A stretch of 45,216 bases of DNA, taken from positions 1 to 45,216 of the forward strand of contig NZ_AWWI01000116.1 in NCBI RefSeq assembly GCF_002760615.1. The letters are read 5' to 3'. Shown here one piece after another: positions 1 through 9,465 of this stretch (the first letter of the stretch is position 1; every line of letters starts with the position of its first letter). The translations under genes and the position numbers were made by a program. Under the pieces are notes generated by a model, which saw only the letters and a program-made list of their open reading frames with translations, was not told the origin of the DNA and ran no database searches. The DNA is from Puniceibacterium antarcticum. Its GTDB lineage: Bacteria; Pseudomonadota; Alphaproteobacteria; Rhodobacterales; Rhodobacteraceae.

Positions 1-177
1 CCCGCCCAAATCGGCAAAACTCAAACCCGGAGTCTCGCTCACGCTGGATAAAAGTTGGGGGTAACGTCAGGCAACGTCAGGCTCATCAAACGTTGAGGTG
101 GCGTTGATGTAGAACACAAACCAAATAGCCGTCCTTTTGGAAGGCTCATAAGATAATGATAGTGTTTTGTGATTTTT

Positions 178-223
178 TGGTTGCGGGAGTTGGATTTGAA
201 CCAACGACCTTCAGGTTATGAGC
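178..223 (-). tRNA. Displaced 3' half of an initiator tRNA-Met gene (attachment-site remnant)
   Basis: Read on the minus strand, this stretch holds the anticodon-loop CAT (218-220), the 3' side of the anticodon stem, a perfect T-arm (GTTGG TTCAAAT CCAAC) and an acceptor end finishing in an encoded CCA (178-180). The 5' half (acceptor 5' strand, D-arm) is absent upstream, so it cannot be a working tRNA. The pattern matches the 3' part of bacterial initiator tRNA-Met. Displaced tRNA 3' ends are the usual trace of a tyrosine-recombinase element that integrated into a tRNA gene. The orientation implies chromosome to the left and element to the right. Confidence 0.85.
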
Positions 224-226
224 CCC

Positions 227-622
227 ATCCCCTAGAAGAACGGACGTCCTTTGATTTCAATTAGTTACGAAATACCCCTTTGAACTGGCGAAGTTTTCTA
301 ACCGCATCGTGCCGCAGCCAACTGCACAAGGCTGGGCCACACGGGGAAACAAGTAGCTAAACAGGTTGACCTATTGTTGACCCATATACGTTGGCCTACA
401 GGTGAACTTACGGTTAACACTAGTCGATGGCCGACAATACGGACATTGCGATGAAGCTTTTCCATTGCTGCTATTCAAGGACCATGCAGTATCGTTCGAC
501 AACAGAGTCGACTAGCAGAAGAAGATGCCATCAACCCAATGGCCCATGAAACGATTTCGAGTTCCCTGCGCTATCCTCAACTCGGAAGGTAGCCAAAATA
601 GATCAATTGCGAGAAAGCCTAC
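227..622. other. Non-coding stretch between tRNA remnant and patatin gene
   Basis: I see no convincing gene here. The only ORF entering the stretch (from 525) overlaps the C-terminus of the patatin gene on the other strand and has no recognisable product. The stretch contains the 18-bp repeat at 365-382 that recurs at the right end of the window. It is probably attachment-site flanking DNA plus the 3' flank of the patatin gene. Confidence 0.5.
365..382 (+). repeat. 18-bp end repeat, left copy
   Basis: The sequence GTTGACCTATTGTTGACC is repeated with one mismatch at 45137-45154. It contains two GTTGACC-like units in direct orientation. Its place about 140 bases inside the tRNA remnant suggests an integrase arm-type site, but this is inference. 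Confidence 0.5.
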
Positions 623-2869
623 TCAGTCGGAAGTGTCTGTTGGCCTAAGGGCAGATATAATTGCTGCCACAGATGAAGGATTTCCCGCGACAGTCTCGAA
701 GACATCCGCCTGCCAAGCCATTATATCGATCATGTTGGAAAATTCATCGTAGTTTTGCTCAATAACGGTAGTTGGTTCCGGTGCAACAATATTGCTCATC
801 TCGCGAAGTCCATTCAGAGGTAGCTTCCACCCTAGAGGCAGCGCAAAGTCCTGAGGTCGGATTACGCTATCAAAAAAGCCAATTTGAATACCGGTTTCCA
901 CATGTCTCGGACAGATGGCTCCTGCGGCACACTGAAAGTCGAAAAGCCTGAGACGCGCAAGCTCCGCACGTCTTGATCGGCCATTTAGAAGCGCGGAAAT
1001 TGGATCAGTAAAAAAGTTTTGCCCATCCAAATATCGATCATGAGATGGTTCCGCTCGAATTGTTATCGTATAAAATATGATACTAACTTCACAATCATCA
1101 TCGTCTTCATTGGGGTGAACTTCCCCGTCCTTATCTTGTCGCAAATTTCCATATGGGCGCGGGCTCACTAGTATGTTCAGACCATCATATAAATTGCCAT
1201 AGCAGACCCGAGTATCTGATATACCTAACGTGCTGGTTGGAAAATCTAGAGCTGCTGGCGAAGCGCCGTCAAAAAAGCGGCTTGGGGAGTACAATGCTTT
1301 TGCGATTTCTAACAACACCTCAGTACCAGAGTTATCCAAATAACCCCCATCAACTAAACCAATCCGACTTCCGCCAAAAGCTCCAAGCCCCAAACTTGGT
1401 GTTATATATGGAAAGCTGGCACTTGCGACAGCGGCATCAAAAAATCCTATGTCGTAAGTTCTCATACCAACTTCATCCGGTTCGGTTCTTGATAGATCAC
1501 ATGTTCCACAGGAGGTCTGCTCAAAGCCATTCCGAAGATCATCAACCTCAAAGGGCGCAATGATATATGGCTTTCCCGACACCAAGTTTGTTGCCACCGG
1601 TATTACGGCTGGGCCACCACGCAAGCGTTTGCTTCCATCGTCACCCTGCTCCCAATAATGCTCTGCGAAAAGTGGATTTTCATTCACCCCAAGCATATTC
1701 GTTCCCGAAAGGGCAAATATAAGTGCTTCAGATCTGTTCGGCCCGGGCAACAGGTCGAAAAATAACTTGTTGGGGAGGTCACGAAAGAACATCGCTCCCA
1801 AAACTGGCGCGAGATTATCTTGCGCCAGAATGTTTACCTCTTCAGATACATCGATGGCTCCTGTGCATCCCATAAATTCCGCGGGGTTTGACCTTTTGTC
1901 TAACGAAGACCAGAAAAGCGCATTTCCGACAGCCCCACCGGAAACGCCAGTAATGGCAAAAATATGTTGAGAAAAATTTGGGCAACGGTCCTGCATCTTG
2001 GAAAGAAATAAATTGGCGTGAGCAGCAGCATAACCGCCGCCACCTTCAGAAGAGATCAAGAATACCGGATACTCTTTTCCAGCTCCCTCATAAAGTTCAA
2101 GATCATTTCTGCTTGCAAGCCATTTGTCAAATGCATCTTGTATCGAAACTGGTGCGCGAAATGGATTCTCATTATTCTGAAACTCATCATAGTCAGTAAA
2201 CTCTGTCAATCTGAGATTATGATCTCGTTCGTTCATAAAAAACATGATCGTTACGATAAATATTATCGGTATGCCTAAAACTGGATGCGCACACGCAAGC
2301 AGAAGCAATATAAGCAATAAGGCAAAGAATACTAGCGTTAAAAAAACCGACCCAACTGTTCGCGCAAAATCTACCGGGCTGGCATATAGTAGAAATGACA
2401 GCAAGAGCCACACAGTTACGACGAAAAGAAGCGCCAAAAAATGGGCCTTCCATTTATTAGCATTGTGCTTCGGGTATTTTACTAAAATCGCTGTGATTAG
2501 GAAAAAATATGTAAAACAAAGTAAATAATCTATTACGCCAAACGGCCCGATCGCCGTTGAAATAATTGCTAATGGCGAAATGCCTATGATTAAATCCAGA
2601 TAGTAAATGCCATCCCTCGTGTAGTCTCTTTCACATCGGGCCAAAAACGTCAACAGAAAGCCAGTCAAAGTTGCGCACAAGAGGATTAAATGTATTTGAA
2701 TTTCAGTATGAACCTCATTCAACAGGGAAATAATTTGTTCATAATTTGTATGCGCTATAAACAGATAAGTTAATACAGCGAGAAACGCCGGAAAACGGAA
2801 TAATATCCGCAACCAAATTGACCAAATTCTCTCCCTGGTATGCTCATTCATCTTTTCGCAAAACCCCAT
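623..2869 (-). CDS. Membrane-anchored patatin-like phospholipase
   Basis: A 748-residue protein with two parts. Residues 15-212 hold about seven hydrophobic segments (roughly 20-40, 58-77, 90-108, 112-130, 143-163, 171-193, 196-212). A patatin domain follows from about residue 265. Patatin landmarks are visible: the glycine-rich oxyanion loop (GGGG, 276-279), the nucleophile motif GVSGG with Ser310, and the catalytic Asp507 in a VDGG motif. Patatins hydrolyse acyl chains of phospholipids, so this one probably acts on the membrane that anchors it. It follows the M15-GH108 gene on the same strand after 176 bases and may be co-transcribed. A second start seven codons in (MNEH) is possible, and neither start has a strong ribosome-binding site. 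The gene is AT-richer than the phage genes, as expected for transferred cargo. Bacterial patatins include secreted toxins and anti-phage effectors; the sequence does not tell which applies. Confidence 0.85.
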   Translation of the reverse strand: MGFCEKMNEHTRERIWSIWLRILFRFPAFLAVLTYLFIAHTNYEQIISLLNEVHTEIQIHLILLCATLTGFLLTFLARCERDYTRDGIYYLDLIIGISPLAIISTAIGPFGVIDYLLCFTYFFLITAILVKYPKHNANKWKAHFLALLFVVTVWLLLSFLLYASPVDFARTVGSVFLTLVFFALLLILLLLACAHPVLGIPIIFIVTIMFFMNERDHNLRLTEFTDYDEFQNNENPFRAPVSIQDAFDKWLASRNDLELYEGAGKEYPVFLISSEGGGGYAAAHANLFLSKMQDRCPNFSQHIFAITGVSGGAVGNALFWSSLDKRSNPAEFMGCTGAIDVSEEVNILAQDNLAPVLGAMFFRDLPNKLFFDLLPGPNRSEALIFALSGTNMLGVNENPLFAEHYWEQGDDGSKRLRGGPAVIPVATNLVSGKPYIIAPFEVDDLRNGFEQTSCGTCDLSRTEPDEVGMRTYDIGFFDAAVASASFPYITPSLGLGAFGGSRIGLVDGGYLDNSGTEVLLEIAKALYSPSRFFDGASPAALDFPTSTLGISDTRVCYGNLYDGLNILVSPRPYGNLRQDKDGEVHPNEDDDDCEVSIIFYTITIRAEPSHDRYLDGQNFFTDPISALLNGRSRRAELARLRLFDFQCAAGAICPRHVETGIQIGFFDSVIRPQDFALPLGWKLPLNGLREMSNIVAPEPTTVIEQNYDEFSNMIDIMAWQADVFETVAGNPSSVAAIISALRPTDTSD

Positions 2870-3045
2870 TCAAACATCAGGAGCAAACTCTTTGACCTTG
2901 TCATAGACTAGTTTGCCATTTCGATGTGACTCGGTTGGAGCAAAGTCCCATAAACCGGCCCATTCGATACCGACTAACCACCTCCTTCAGTAAGCGCATC
3001 GTTGGTTATTCTGGGTACCCTGAGGCTGATGCCATGCGCCTAAAA

Positions 3046-4767
3046 CTACCGCTCCAGCGACCAGATGGCCTTGTCGATCTTGCCCAAAAATCCCCAACCG
3101 GTGAAGGTCGCCAAAATTGTCGTTAATTCGGTCCCGTGCCGTTCCACGAAGTCGACAATAGGACCTGAAAGCCCGATCTCGGGCAAGAGTACGGTCGCAA
3201 GAAGGCCTACGATGCCAATAATCGATTTTTTGCCGTTCAGAAGTTTCCCGATTCCCTCTCCCAGCGCGGCATTCACTGGGGTGAGTGGCGGACGTTTTGT
3301 AACATCGAGAGGTCGGCCGACCGCCACTACGCTGTCTGAGTTTGATGACTCAGGCGCGGCTGGAACGACTTTGACACTAGACGCCGTACTACTTGCCAGC
3401 TGCGCCGCTAGGGCTTTAAGCTCGTCCATTAGTTGGAGGTACTGCGCATCTCCTCCGAGCTCGACAGAGCGGTCTCGTAGGATATCGTTCAGCACCCGCT
3501 CGATCTCAGCACGGTCGGTAGAGGTACCTTTTGAAGGCTCGACCTCTGCGGAAGCCACTCCGACGGTCGCAGTTCTTTTCGGCCGCTCGCCCTCTCCAGC
3601 TGGAAGACCGGTCACGAACTCGCGCAATGAAGCTAACCGGTTCAACCAGCCGTTGCCAAAGGCCGCAAAGTCCTCGTGCCCGCGATGATGCGCCTCTTGA
3701 ACATCCATGAAGGCAGCGGCGAGTATTGCGGGATCGGTCTGCCGCGCCGCAGCCATGGTGTTCTTGCCGATGTCGCCATCCACGACCAGTGGCGCGCCAT
3801 CGACCTGTAGCCCCAATCCGTTGAACGCCCTTTGGAGGAACCTAGTCGCGGCTTTTGGCCCGTGCAGAACTGCACCGTTATAGAGTACCATAGCGACACG
3901 GTCGGGCAGCTCTGCGCAACGGCAGCGGCTATAGTAATTGGTGCGGAGGATTGCATCAGCCTCATCGCGGCCGAGGGCGCTAACTTCCTCGACGCTGACT
4001 GGGCGGCCGCGCCAGTCAGCGAGGGTCGCTTGGGTGATGCCCATGTTCGTGGCTCCGCCATTGTCGCGCGGATCGTTGACGAAGCCTCCCTCCCACCGCT
4101 TGATGAAGGCGTGGAGTTGCTGGAAACGAGGGTCTTTTCGCACCGCCTCTATGGCTGCGGTAGTAGAATTAGCGACATCGCTGCCATGCGATTGCTCGAA
4201 TTCGGCGATGTCTTCCTCGGCGATGGCTGGGCGTTGCGTCGTCTGGTTTGGTCGCGGAGGCGGTGCCTGCGTGCCCTTCCAGTTGGCGATTAGCGTGGTC
4301 AAATGATCGGCCCAAACCGCATCGCCACCCGCCGGATAGTCGCCTGCCTGCATTCTCGCCGAAGACAGGCCCACCAGTTGGATATGTGGCTTTTCGATCA
4401 GCTTGCCCTTGCTGTTAAACAATGGCGTCATTCCATGCGCGCGAGCCAGTTCGTGTAGTCGGGTCCAGTAAGCCGCCTCGGGACCACTGTCATCCCAACT
4501 CCACTTGTCGCCGATACGAAGAACGAAATCGACGGCAAGCCCATATTGGTGCATCGACTGCCAGGGCAATGCCCAAGTAACCTTGTCGCCGGGGCGAGTG
4601 CGGCCTTGAGCGTATAGATCAGACTGCCTTTCAGGTGTACGGAACGCCTCGAAGACCTCAAAGGGTATTTTTTCACTCTGAAGCTGTTTTCGGACTGTTG
4701 CCACTGCGTCGCGAATCGCAGGATGGAGGCGGGAAACATCGGAGTCTATCGCAATGGAATTGCTCAT
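3046..4767 (-). CDS. Chimeric peptidoglycan hydrolase: M15 peptidase + GH108 muramidase
   Basis: A 573-residue protein from the ATG at 4767. A longer reading frame opens at 4821 but carries an unlikely 18-residue extension. Residues 10-135 look like an M15 D-Ala-D-Ala / L-Ala-D-Glu peptidase, with Zn ligands His73 and Asp80 in a HQYGLAVDF motif and His128 in KPHIQL. Residues 215-385 look like a GH108 muramidase, with catalytic Glu226 in WEGGF followed by NDPRDNGGATNMGIT, and then the predicted peptidoglycan-binding part. A low-complexity linker and a charged helix follow. The C-terminus (about 515-560) is hydrophobic and could cross or insert into a membrane. There is no signal peptide. Phage endolysins usually have one catalytic domain, so two plus a membrane-active tail is odd. 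It shares its strand with two lipase-like genes, which suggests a common envelope target. Confidence 0.85.
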   Translation of the reverse strand: MSNSIAIDSDVSRLHPAIRDAVATVRKQLQSEKIPFEVFEAFRTPERQSDLYAQGRTRPGDKVTWALPWQSMHQYGLAVDFVLRIGDKWSWDDSGPEAAYWTRLHELARAHGMTPLFNSKGKLIEKPHIQLVGLSSARMQAGDYPAGGDAVWADHLTTLIANWKGTQAPPPRPNQTTQRPAIAEEDIAEFEQSHGSDVANSTTAAIEAVRKDPRFQQLHAFIKRWEGGFVNDPRDNGGATNMGITQATLADWRGRPVSVEEVSALGRDEADAILRTNYYSRCRCAELPDRVAMVLYNGAVLHGPKAATRFLQRAFNGLGLQVDGAPLVVDGDIGKNTMAAARQTDPAILAAAFMDVQEAHHRGHEDFAAFGNGWLNRLASLREFVTGLPAGEGERPKRTATVGVASAEVEPSKGTSTDRAEIERVLNDILRDRSVELGGDAQYLQLMDELKALAAQLASSTASSVKVVPAAPESSNSDSVVAVGRPLDVTKRPPLTPVNAALGEGIGKLLNGKKSIIGIVGLLATVLLPEIGLSGPIVDFVERHGTELTTILATFTGWGFLGKIDKAIWSLER

Positions 4768-5108
4768 GAAAAATAGCCCTCGACGTGGGTATAAGACGGT
4801 TAAAACATTGCACAAATCCACTTTCAGTTCAAGTGCAACGTCGAATTCCCGAAGTGGCCTATGGCCGAGCGTGACTAAAACAGTTCTCTGATTCCGGCTG
4901 TGTCAATCGGGATAGCGATCTGTCCGTCCGGGGTCATGGTTCTCTTCGAGGTCGCGCGTTGCGCCTCATGATGGTGTTCGGTGGTGGACCGTCTCCAATA
5001 TCGTTTGCGGGGTCAGCAGCATCGGCCACATCCCAACTGTTTTTGCGAGATCGATCAACCTCCGTCCCGTCGGGACTTCGCTTCCCGCCCTTCTGGCGGA
5101 AATTCAGG
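4768..5108. other. Lysin-gene upstream region and IS110 flank, no gene seen
   Basis: About 110 bases next to the M15-GH108 gene presumably hold its promoter on the minus strand. The rest (from roughly 4880) appears to be the non-coding end of the IS110 element that lies downstream of its transposase. IS110 elements lack clear terminal inverted repeats, so I cannot fix the boundary. Confidence 0.35.
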
Positions 5109-6149
5109 TCAGACTGTGGCCTCCTTCGTCCATTGATAATCGGTTCCAGTCTTCCAGACCGTTAGCATCAGCACCGCGATCTTAGGTGCGGTTGCAACAG
5201 CGGCCCTTCGAAAGCCCCGGCGACCTGCCAGCCGAACCGCCCATGACTTCAAAGCCGAGAAGTGCTTCAACTGGCGGATCACGCAAGACGCGGCTTCGAA
5301 AAGCTACCCGCGCATGGCTGCATCGACGCATTTCGGCACGCGACCGGACCAATCCATTTCGCCGGATTGGTGCCGCCGAGGCGTCAGCCCCAGGAAGGCC
5401 CCAATATCCGAGGTTCTACTGAACCTGCCTGGGTCATCGACCAGGGCCACAAAACTCAACGAGACGATAGGCCCGCCCCCCGGCATCGTCATCAGGCGGC
5501 GGGCAACAGGGTGGCTTTTGGCCCTCGCCTTCAATGCCCGTTCAAGATCGGCAGCCGCCAGGCAAAGTGTGCTGTCGGCGGCAATGAATCCGTCCGCGAT
5601 GGTCCGCAATACGGGATCAGTCTCTCCTGCGGCGGCCAGCTGGTCATGGAAAGCCTGTCTTTGCTGGCCCTGACCGACGCCGGTCATGCGAATGCCAAAT
5701 GTCTTCAGGACACTGCGTATGTGCCCCTCAAGGTCTCTGCGCAACCGGATCAGGCGCTCGCGTGCTCCCACCAGGACGCGCAGGCGATCGGACTCTTGGC
5801 TTCGGATGTGGACCGGAGTGAACCATCCCGTCCGCGCGAGCCGAGCCAGACCTTCCGCGTCGGCGGCGTCGGACTTGTTGTGCCGGGCAGACAGGCTCGT
5901 GTGGGCCTTGCGTGCGTCGATACAGATTGCGGGCAATCCAAGATCGGCGAGCCCGCGCTGCAACCAGATCGACAGCTGGCCACTTTCATGTACGATCCGC
6001 TCGGGCGTCAGAGATCTGCTCTTCAGCCAGCCTGCAACCCCGTCCGGATCCGCCGGTGACACGCCACGCGCCACCATCTTCCCGTCTTCATCGACAACGC
6101 AGATCGAAACCTATTTGAGAGATATGTCGAGTCCGGCATCCTTCTTCAT
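5109..6149 (-). pseudogene. IS110-family transposase, inactivated by two in-frame TAG stops
   Basis: The frame from the ATG at 6149 to the TGA at 5109 (346 residues) reads as an IS110-family DEDD recombinase. It starts MKKDAGLDISLK, has the ARHNKSDAADAEGLARL acidic motif, and continues through the MPGGGPIVSLSF and GLTPRRHQSGE motifs of the C-terminal Tnp20 domain. It is broken by TAG at 6111-6113 (codon 13, probably once CAG) and by TAG at 5304-5306 (between MRG and LFEAAS, a place where relatives usually have Tyr). The reading frame is otherwise intact on both sides of each stop, so inactivation looks recent. IS110 transposases act with an RNA guide from the non-coding end of the element. 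Element ends are not resolvable by eye and are estimated near 4880 and 6330. Confidence 0.85.
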
Positions 6150-6330
6150 GGTCGTTCTCCTCACGGCTTATATCCATGAGGCCAATATACCGGACCTCGT
6201 TCACCACTGGAGAGCGACCGCCGCAATCAAACCATGTCGTTTTCGCCAGTGACAGAAACGTATGGGTTTTGTCACGTCCTACGCAGTGGAGGAGGTGAAC
6301 TGCGATAGCGCATAACGTGACTGACAACGT
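6150..6330 (-). ncRNA. Possible IS110 bridge-RNA region
   Basis: The 180 bases upstream of the IS110 transposase contain no gene but hold two simple stem-loops. GTGACA (6249-6254) pairs with TGTCAC (6270-6275), and CGCAGT (6282-6287) pairs with ACTGCG (6299-6304). In the IS110 group a structured bridge RNA with two guide loops is encoded in this non-coding end. The assignment is by position and foldability only, and the stems are short. Confidence 0.25.
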
Positions 6331-7386
6331 TAAAGCGTTCCGCCAAAAACCTGACTCGTTGGGATTCCGTTGAAGCCCGATCTGTGATTCACCCAGATTG
6401 GGAGGATGGATCAGGTCAGCACCTTTGCCAAACGCACTTCGGATGCGGTTTCAGAAGTTGATTGAAGAAGGGTTAAGCGGGCGCGCGGCGGCGTTGCGGT
6501 TGAAGGTTTCACCGGCCACCGGAGCGCGCTTGGGTCTTTCAATTCGGCGCACAGGACGGGCGAGAGCCGCGCCCCAGGCTCGCCCCCGAGGCAAAGGCAA
6601 ACGTGATCCGTACCGATCCGTCTTCGCGGAAATCATCGCCCAGGACGGCGACATCACGATGCCGGAACTGGCGTCCGCCCGACATGACGCGACCGGCTTG
6701 CACGCGCACCCCAACGCGATTGGCAAGGTCCTTCGCAAGCTCGGTTATACGCATAAAAAAAGTCGCTGGTCGCCACCGAGCGCCGTCGAACCAAGGTAAG
6801 GCAACAGCGCGAGCACTGGTTCAGGCATCGTATCCTGGCGGTGTCAGCGCAGCCCGAGCGCGTTGTCTTTATTGACGAAACCTTGGTGAAAACAAACCTG
6901 ACCCGACTGCGCGGATGGGCACCGCGTGGGGATCGTCTCGTAATGGATGAACCGTTCGGTTCATGGGGGGCACAGACGTTCATCGCGGGGCTCACCGCCG
7001 ATGCCATGATCGCGCCCTGGGTGATCAAGGGGGCGATGGACGGCCCTGCCTTCGCGGCTTATGTCGAGAAGGTGCTGGTCCCAGAGTTGGCTCCCGGTAC
7101 CGTGGTCATTCTGGACAGCCTCGCCACCCACAAGAACGCCACCGCGGCCAAGGCGATGCGGGACGCATGGTGCTGGTTCCTCTTCCTGCCACCCTACAGC
7201 CCCGATCTCAACCCCATAGAAATGGCATTCTCGAAGCTCAAGGCTCATCTCCGGCGGATCGGCGCGCGCGCATTCACCGACATGTTCACCGCCATCGCTG
7301 AAGTCTGCGATCTCTTCTCGCCTCAAGAATGCTGGAACTACTTCAGCGCTGCAGGATATGTCTCAGGTTAATGGCGGGTTGCTTTA
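6331..7386 (+). mobile_element. IS630-family insertion sequence
   Basis: Imperfect terminal inverted repeats bound this unit. The left end begins TAAAGC (6331-6336) and carries CCGCCA and ACCTGA blocks; the reverse complement of the right end (7363-7386) has the same three blocks at the same spacing, about 19 of 24 positions in all. TA at each outer edge fits the TA target duplication of IS630 elements. The element carries one transposase in two overlapping frames. It sits only 13 bases from the stop codon of the SH3-hydrolase gene, so it separates that gene from the other envelope genes without visibly damaging it. Confidence 0.8.
6398..7371 (+). CDS. IS630-family transposase made by -1 frameshift
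   Basis: The first frame (TTG at 6398, ending 6799) encodes an N-terminal helix-turn-helix region (LSGRAAALRLKVSPATGARL) that binds the element ends. The second frame (to 7371) encodes the DDE catalytic domain: VVFIDET with the first Asp, VVILDSLATHK with the second, and YSPDLNPIEMAFSKLK with the Glu. The frames join by a -1 shift at a run of seven A (6755-6761), which gives HKK followed by SLVATERRRTKVRQQ and leads into the second frame with no gap. Slippery A-runs controlling transposase yield are known in this family. The DDE triad is present, so the element may be active. The start codon is uncertain. Confidence 0.75.
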
Positions 7387-7399
7387 GTGAGTCGCTGCT

Positions 7400-8806
7400 T
7401 TACGGAAGAGTTAGACTGCATACCGCGGCCGCGTTCTCGATTGTGGTGCGCAAATCCTGAAGCTTGTGGCTCATCTCGTTCGAGACGAACATGTTGTAGT
7501 TATTGTCTCCACCATTGGCAGATGCCCCCATGACGATTGTGCGCAACTCAGCGACCATCGCGGAGAAGACTTCATCACCGTCGGCGTTGAGGCCATCAAG
7601 TAGGGCTAGCCATTGCTCGCGATTGCCAGCCGAATACCCTGCGGAACTGCCCATCCCAATCAGCGGCCTTTCGAGCTGGACGATGTTTTGCCGAATTCTT
7701 GCGGTCTTGTTTGCTCCGCAAGCCAGATCGAACGGCAAAGGTACAATGAGTAGAATGACTGCAAAAACGAGCAGAGAAATGGCATATTTCATCTTGAATA
7801 TGTGTAGCAAGTTTAACCAGATAGGTGTGCTTTCCGGCTGGTCGTCGCCTTTGACTATCTCTCCGGTTCTTAGAAATGGAATCCAAAATTCAGTGCAAAA
7901 TCGACGATCAAGAAAGTATCCGTGCTTTGCGCCGTTGTGCCAACGGTCGCGAACGAGCGGGCGTCGAAATCCGTAAGTGCCAGACGAGCCGTAACCAGTA
8001 GTTACGCTCTCGGCCAGGGCAGGCCAAATGTCCCGGGTCCCAACCTCATTGATTATGGGACGCGCAAATCGGTCCTGAACCTGCTCGAAGTCGAAATCGA
8101 ATGGAACGACGCTGCCACAGAAGATGACACGATGAAATCGCAGATTGAACCTTTCACGCATCAGAAGCGACACGACATAGGTGCCGAAGCTATGCGCTAT
8201 GACGTGGATGGGCGCGTCTGGATTGTTCTGGATTACGATTTCGACCTGCTTTTCAATCGCCTTTATTGCTTGCCGCCGGAAAATCGAAATGGGAGCAAGG
8301 AACTTGAGGAGATTGAATCTCCCATAGTTGAGGGGCTCGACTACAAAGCCATTCTCTTCAAGCGTGTGTCGGATCGAGTTCTGCCACAGCGCAAAGTCGC
8401 GGATTCCATGCAACAGCAGGACGACAGGTATTGTCGCAGCCTCGGTCTGATCGTCTGATACTTTTGATCTCGGTTTCCCCGACTTACCGATGGAATATGC
8501 TCTTGCACCGGTCACCGAGCGCTTCTCAGTGGCTCTTGATCCTAGGTCGGCGATCGGAAGCTTGCCTGTGGTCGTATGGGCTGTCGGAAATGTGGTCCCA
8601 ATTAGCCCGAGGTGGGCGCTATTTAGGTGACCGCGAACCTTCGTGCCGGCGACGACGGCATCGACCTCAAACCAGCCAATCCGGCTACTGTTGGCAATCT
8701 TGTCGACGCCGGTGCCCTGCGGCAAGACGACGATGACATTCTTTTGGGTCGGATCGGGGGCGGATCTCAGATTGAGATGAAGCGCCGTGACGACATGTGA
8801 TGGCAT
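7400..8806 (-). CDS. SH3-like domain + alpha/beta hydrolase with membrane segment
   Basis: A 468-residue protein with a good GGAG ribosome-binding site before the ATG at 8806. Residues 5-70 resemble a bacterial SH3 domain (LNLRSAP at the start, GWFEVD, then RGHLNSAHLGLI), a fold that often binds cell wall. Residues 125-310 are an alpha/beta hydrolase: LLHGIRD for the oxyanion turn, the nucleophile elbow AHSFGT with Ser206, a candidate acid at Asp259 and a candidate His295 in KHGYF. A single hydrophobic segment lies at 341-357, followed by about 110 residues without a recognised fold. The substrate is unknown; the elbow fits esterase or lipase activity. It is on the same strand as the M15-GH108 and patatin genes, separated from them only by two insertion sequences, so the three may once have been neighbours. 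Confidence 0.8.
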   Translation of the reverse strand: MPSHVVTALHLNLRSAPDPTQKNVIVVLPQGTGVDKIANSSRIGWFEVDAVVAGTKVRGHLNSAHLGLIGTTFPTAHTTTGKLPIADLGSRATEKRSVTGARAYSIGKSGKPRSKVSDDQTEAATIPVVLLLHGIRDFALWQNSIRHTLEENGFVVEPLNYGRFNLLKFLAPISIFRRQAIKAIEKQVEIVIQNNPDAPIHVIAHSFGTYVVSLLMRERFNLRFHRVIFCGSVVPFDFDFEQVQDRFARPIINEVGTRDIWPALAESVTTGYGSSGTYGFRRPLVRDRWHNGAKHGYFLDRRFCTEFWIPFLRTGEIVKGDDQPESTPIWLNLLHIFKMKYAISLLVFAVILLIVPLPFDLACGANKTARIRQNIVQLERPLIGMGSSAGYSAGNREQWLALLDGLNADGDEVFSAMVAELRTIVMGASANGGDNNYNMFVSNEMSHKLQDLRTTIENAAAVCSLTLP

Positions 8807-8823
8807 AATTCTCTCCTAAAAGC

Positions 8824-9354
8824 TCAAAGTATTGAAGAAAAATCAAACTTGGACTTGTGGACGAAGCCAACCTTGAACGCTGGCGTGCCCTTATACTTCA
8901 GCCCATTGCAGTCATGAAACCGGTCAATACACTGACCGTTCAGATCGGCGAGGGCCTCCCGGTTTTTGGGCAGCGCCAGCATCCCGGTCTCGAAGCGCCC
9001 CTTCTGCGAGGCCGAGGCCGCCTGCGCGTCGACATCACGACCACCTACAACCTGTCGCATGACGGGATCGAGGACCAGACGGTCGGCATCATTGACATCC
9101 TCATAGCCTGCCAGCCGACCCTAGACCGATTGCCGGAACAGCCCGTCGAGCCGATGGATGGCGTTCTTGCCCTGGCGGCTGTCGCACAGCGCTGCTGATG
9201 CCAGATCGGACAGCCCGAGCGCGTCATCCAACTCGCGCATCACCAAGAGACCAATGTCTGTGCTGAGCTGCGTGCCGCGAGTTTTCAGCTGCACACGAGG
9301 GTCCAAATCCACCCGATCGCCCCGATGCAAGCCCGCACTCTCTGGGTGAACCAT
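8824..9354 (-). pseudogene. IS1380-family transposase, truncated and stopped
   Basis: The frame from 9354 reads like the N-terminal third of an IS1380-type DDE transposase (LKTRGTQLSTDIGLLVMRE, then LGLSDLASAALCDSRQGKN, HRLDGLFRQSV, GRLAGYEDVNDADRL, DPVMRQVVGG). It carries an in-frame TAG at 9121-9123 right after FRQSV, with homologous-looking sequence continuing in the same frame. After NGLKY the transposase-like sequence is lost and an unrelated tail runs to a stop at 8824. The C-terminal two thirds, including most of the catalytic core, are missing. It is a dead remnant. Confidence 0.75.
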
Positions 9355-9465
9355 GATAACAAGCCCTTCGCATCCGTCAACACCATGTTATATATAGATA
9401 ATAACACCTTCAGGACAGCGAAATCAGCGGATTACTTGGGGAATGTCGGTCGTCAGCAGAAATTC

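Noticed and set aside
525-752. 75-codon plus-strand ORF at the left edge.
   Set aside because: It overlaps the patatin C-terminus antisense, with no ribosome-binding site or known pattern.
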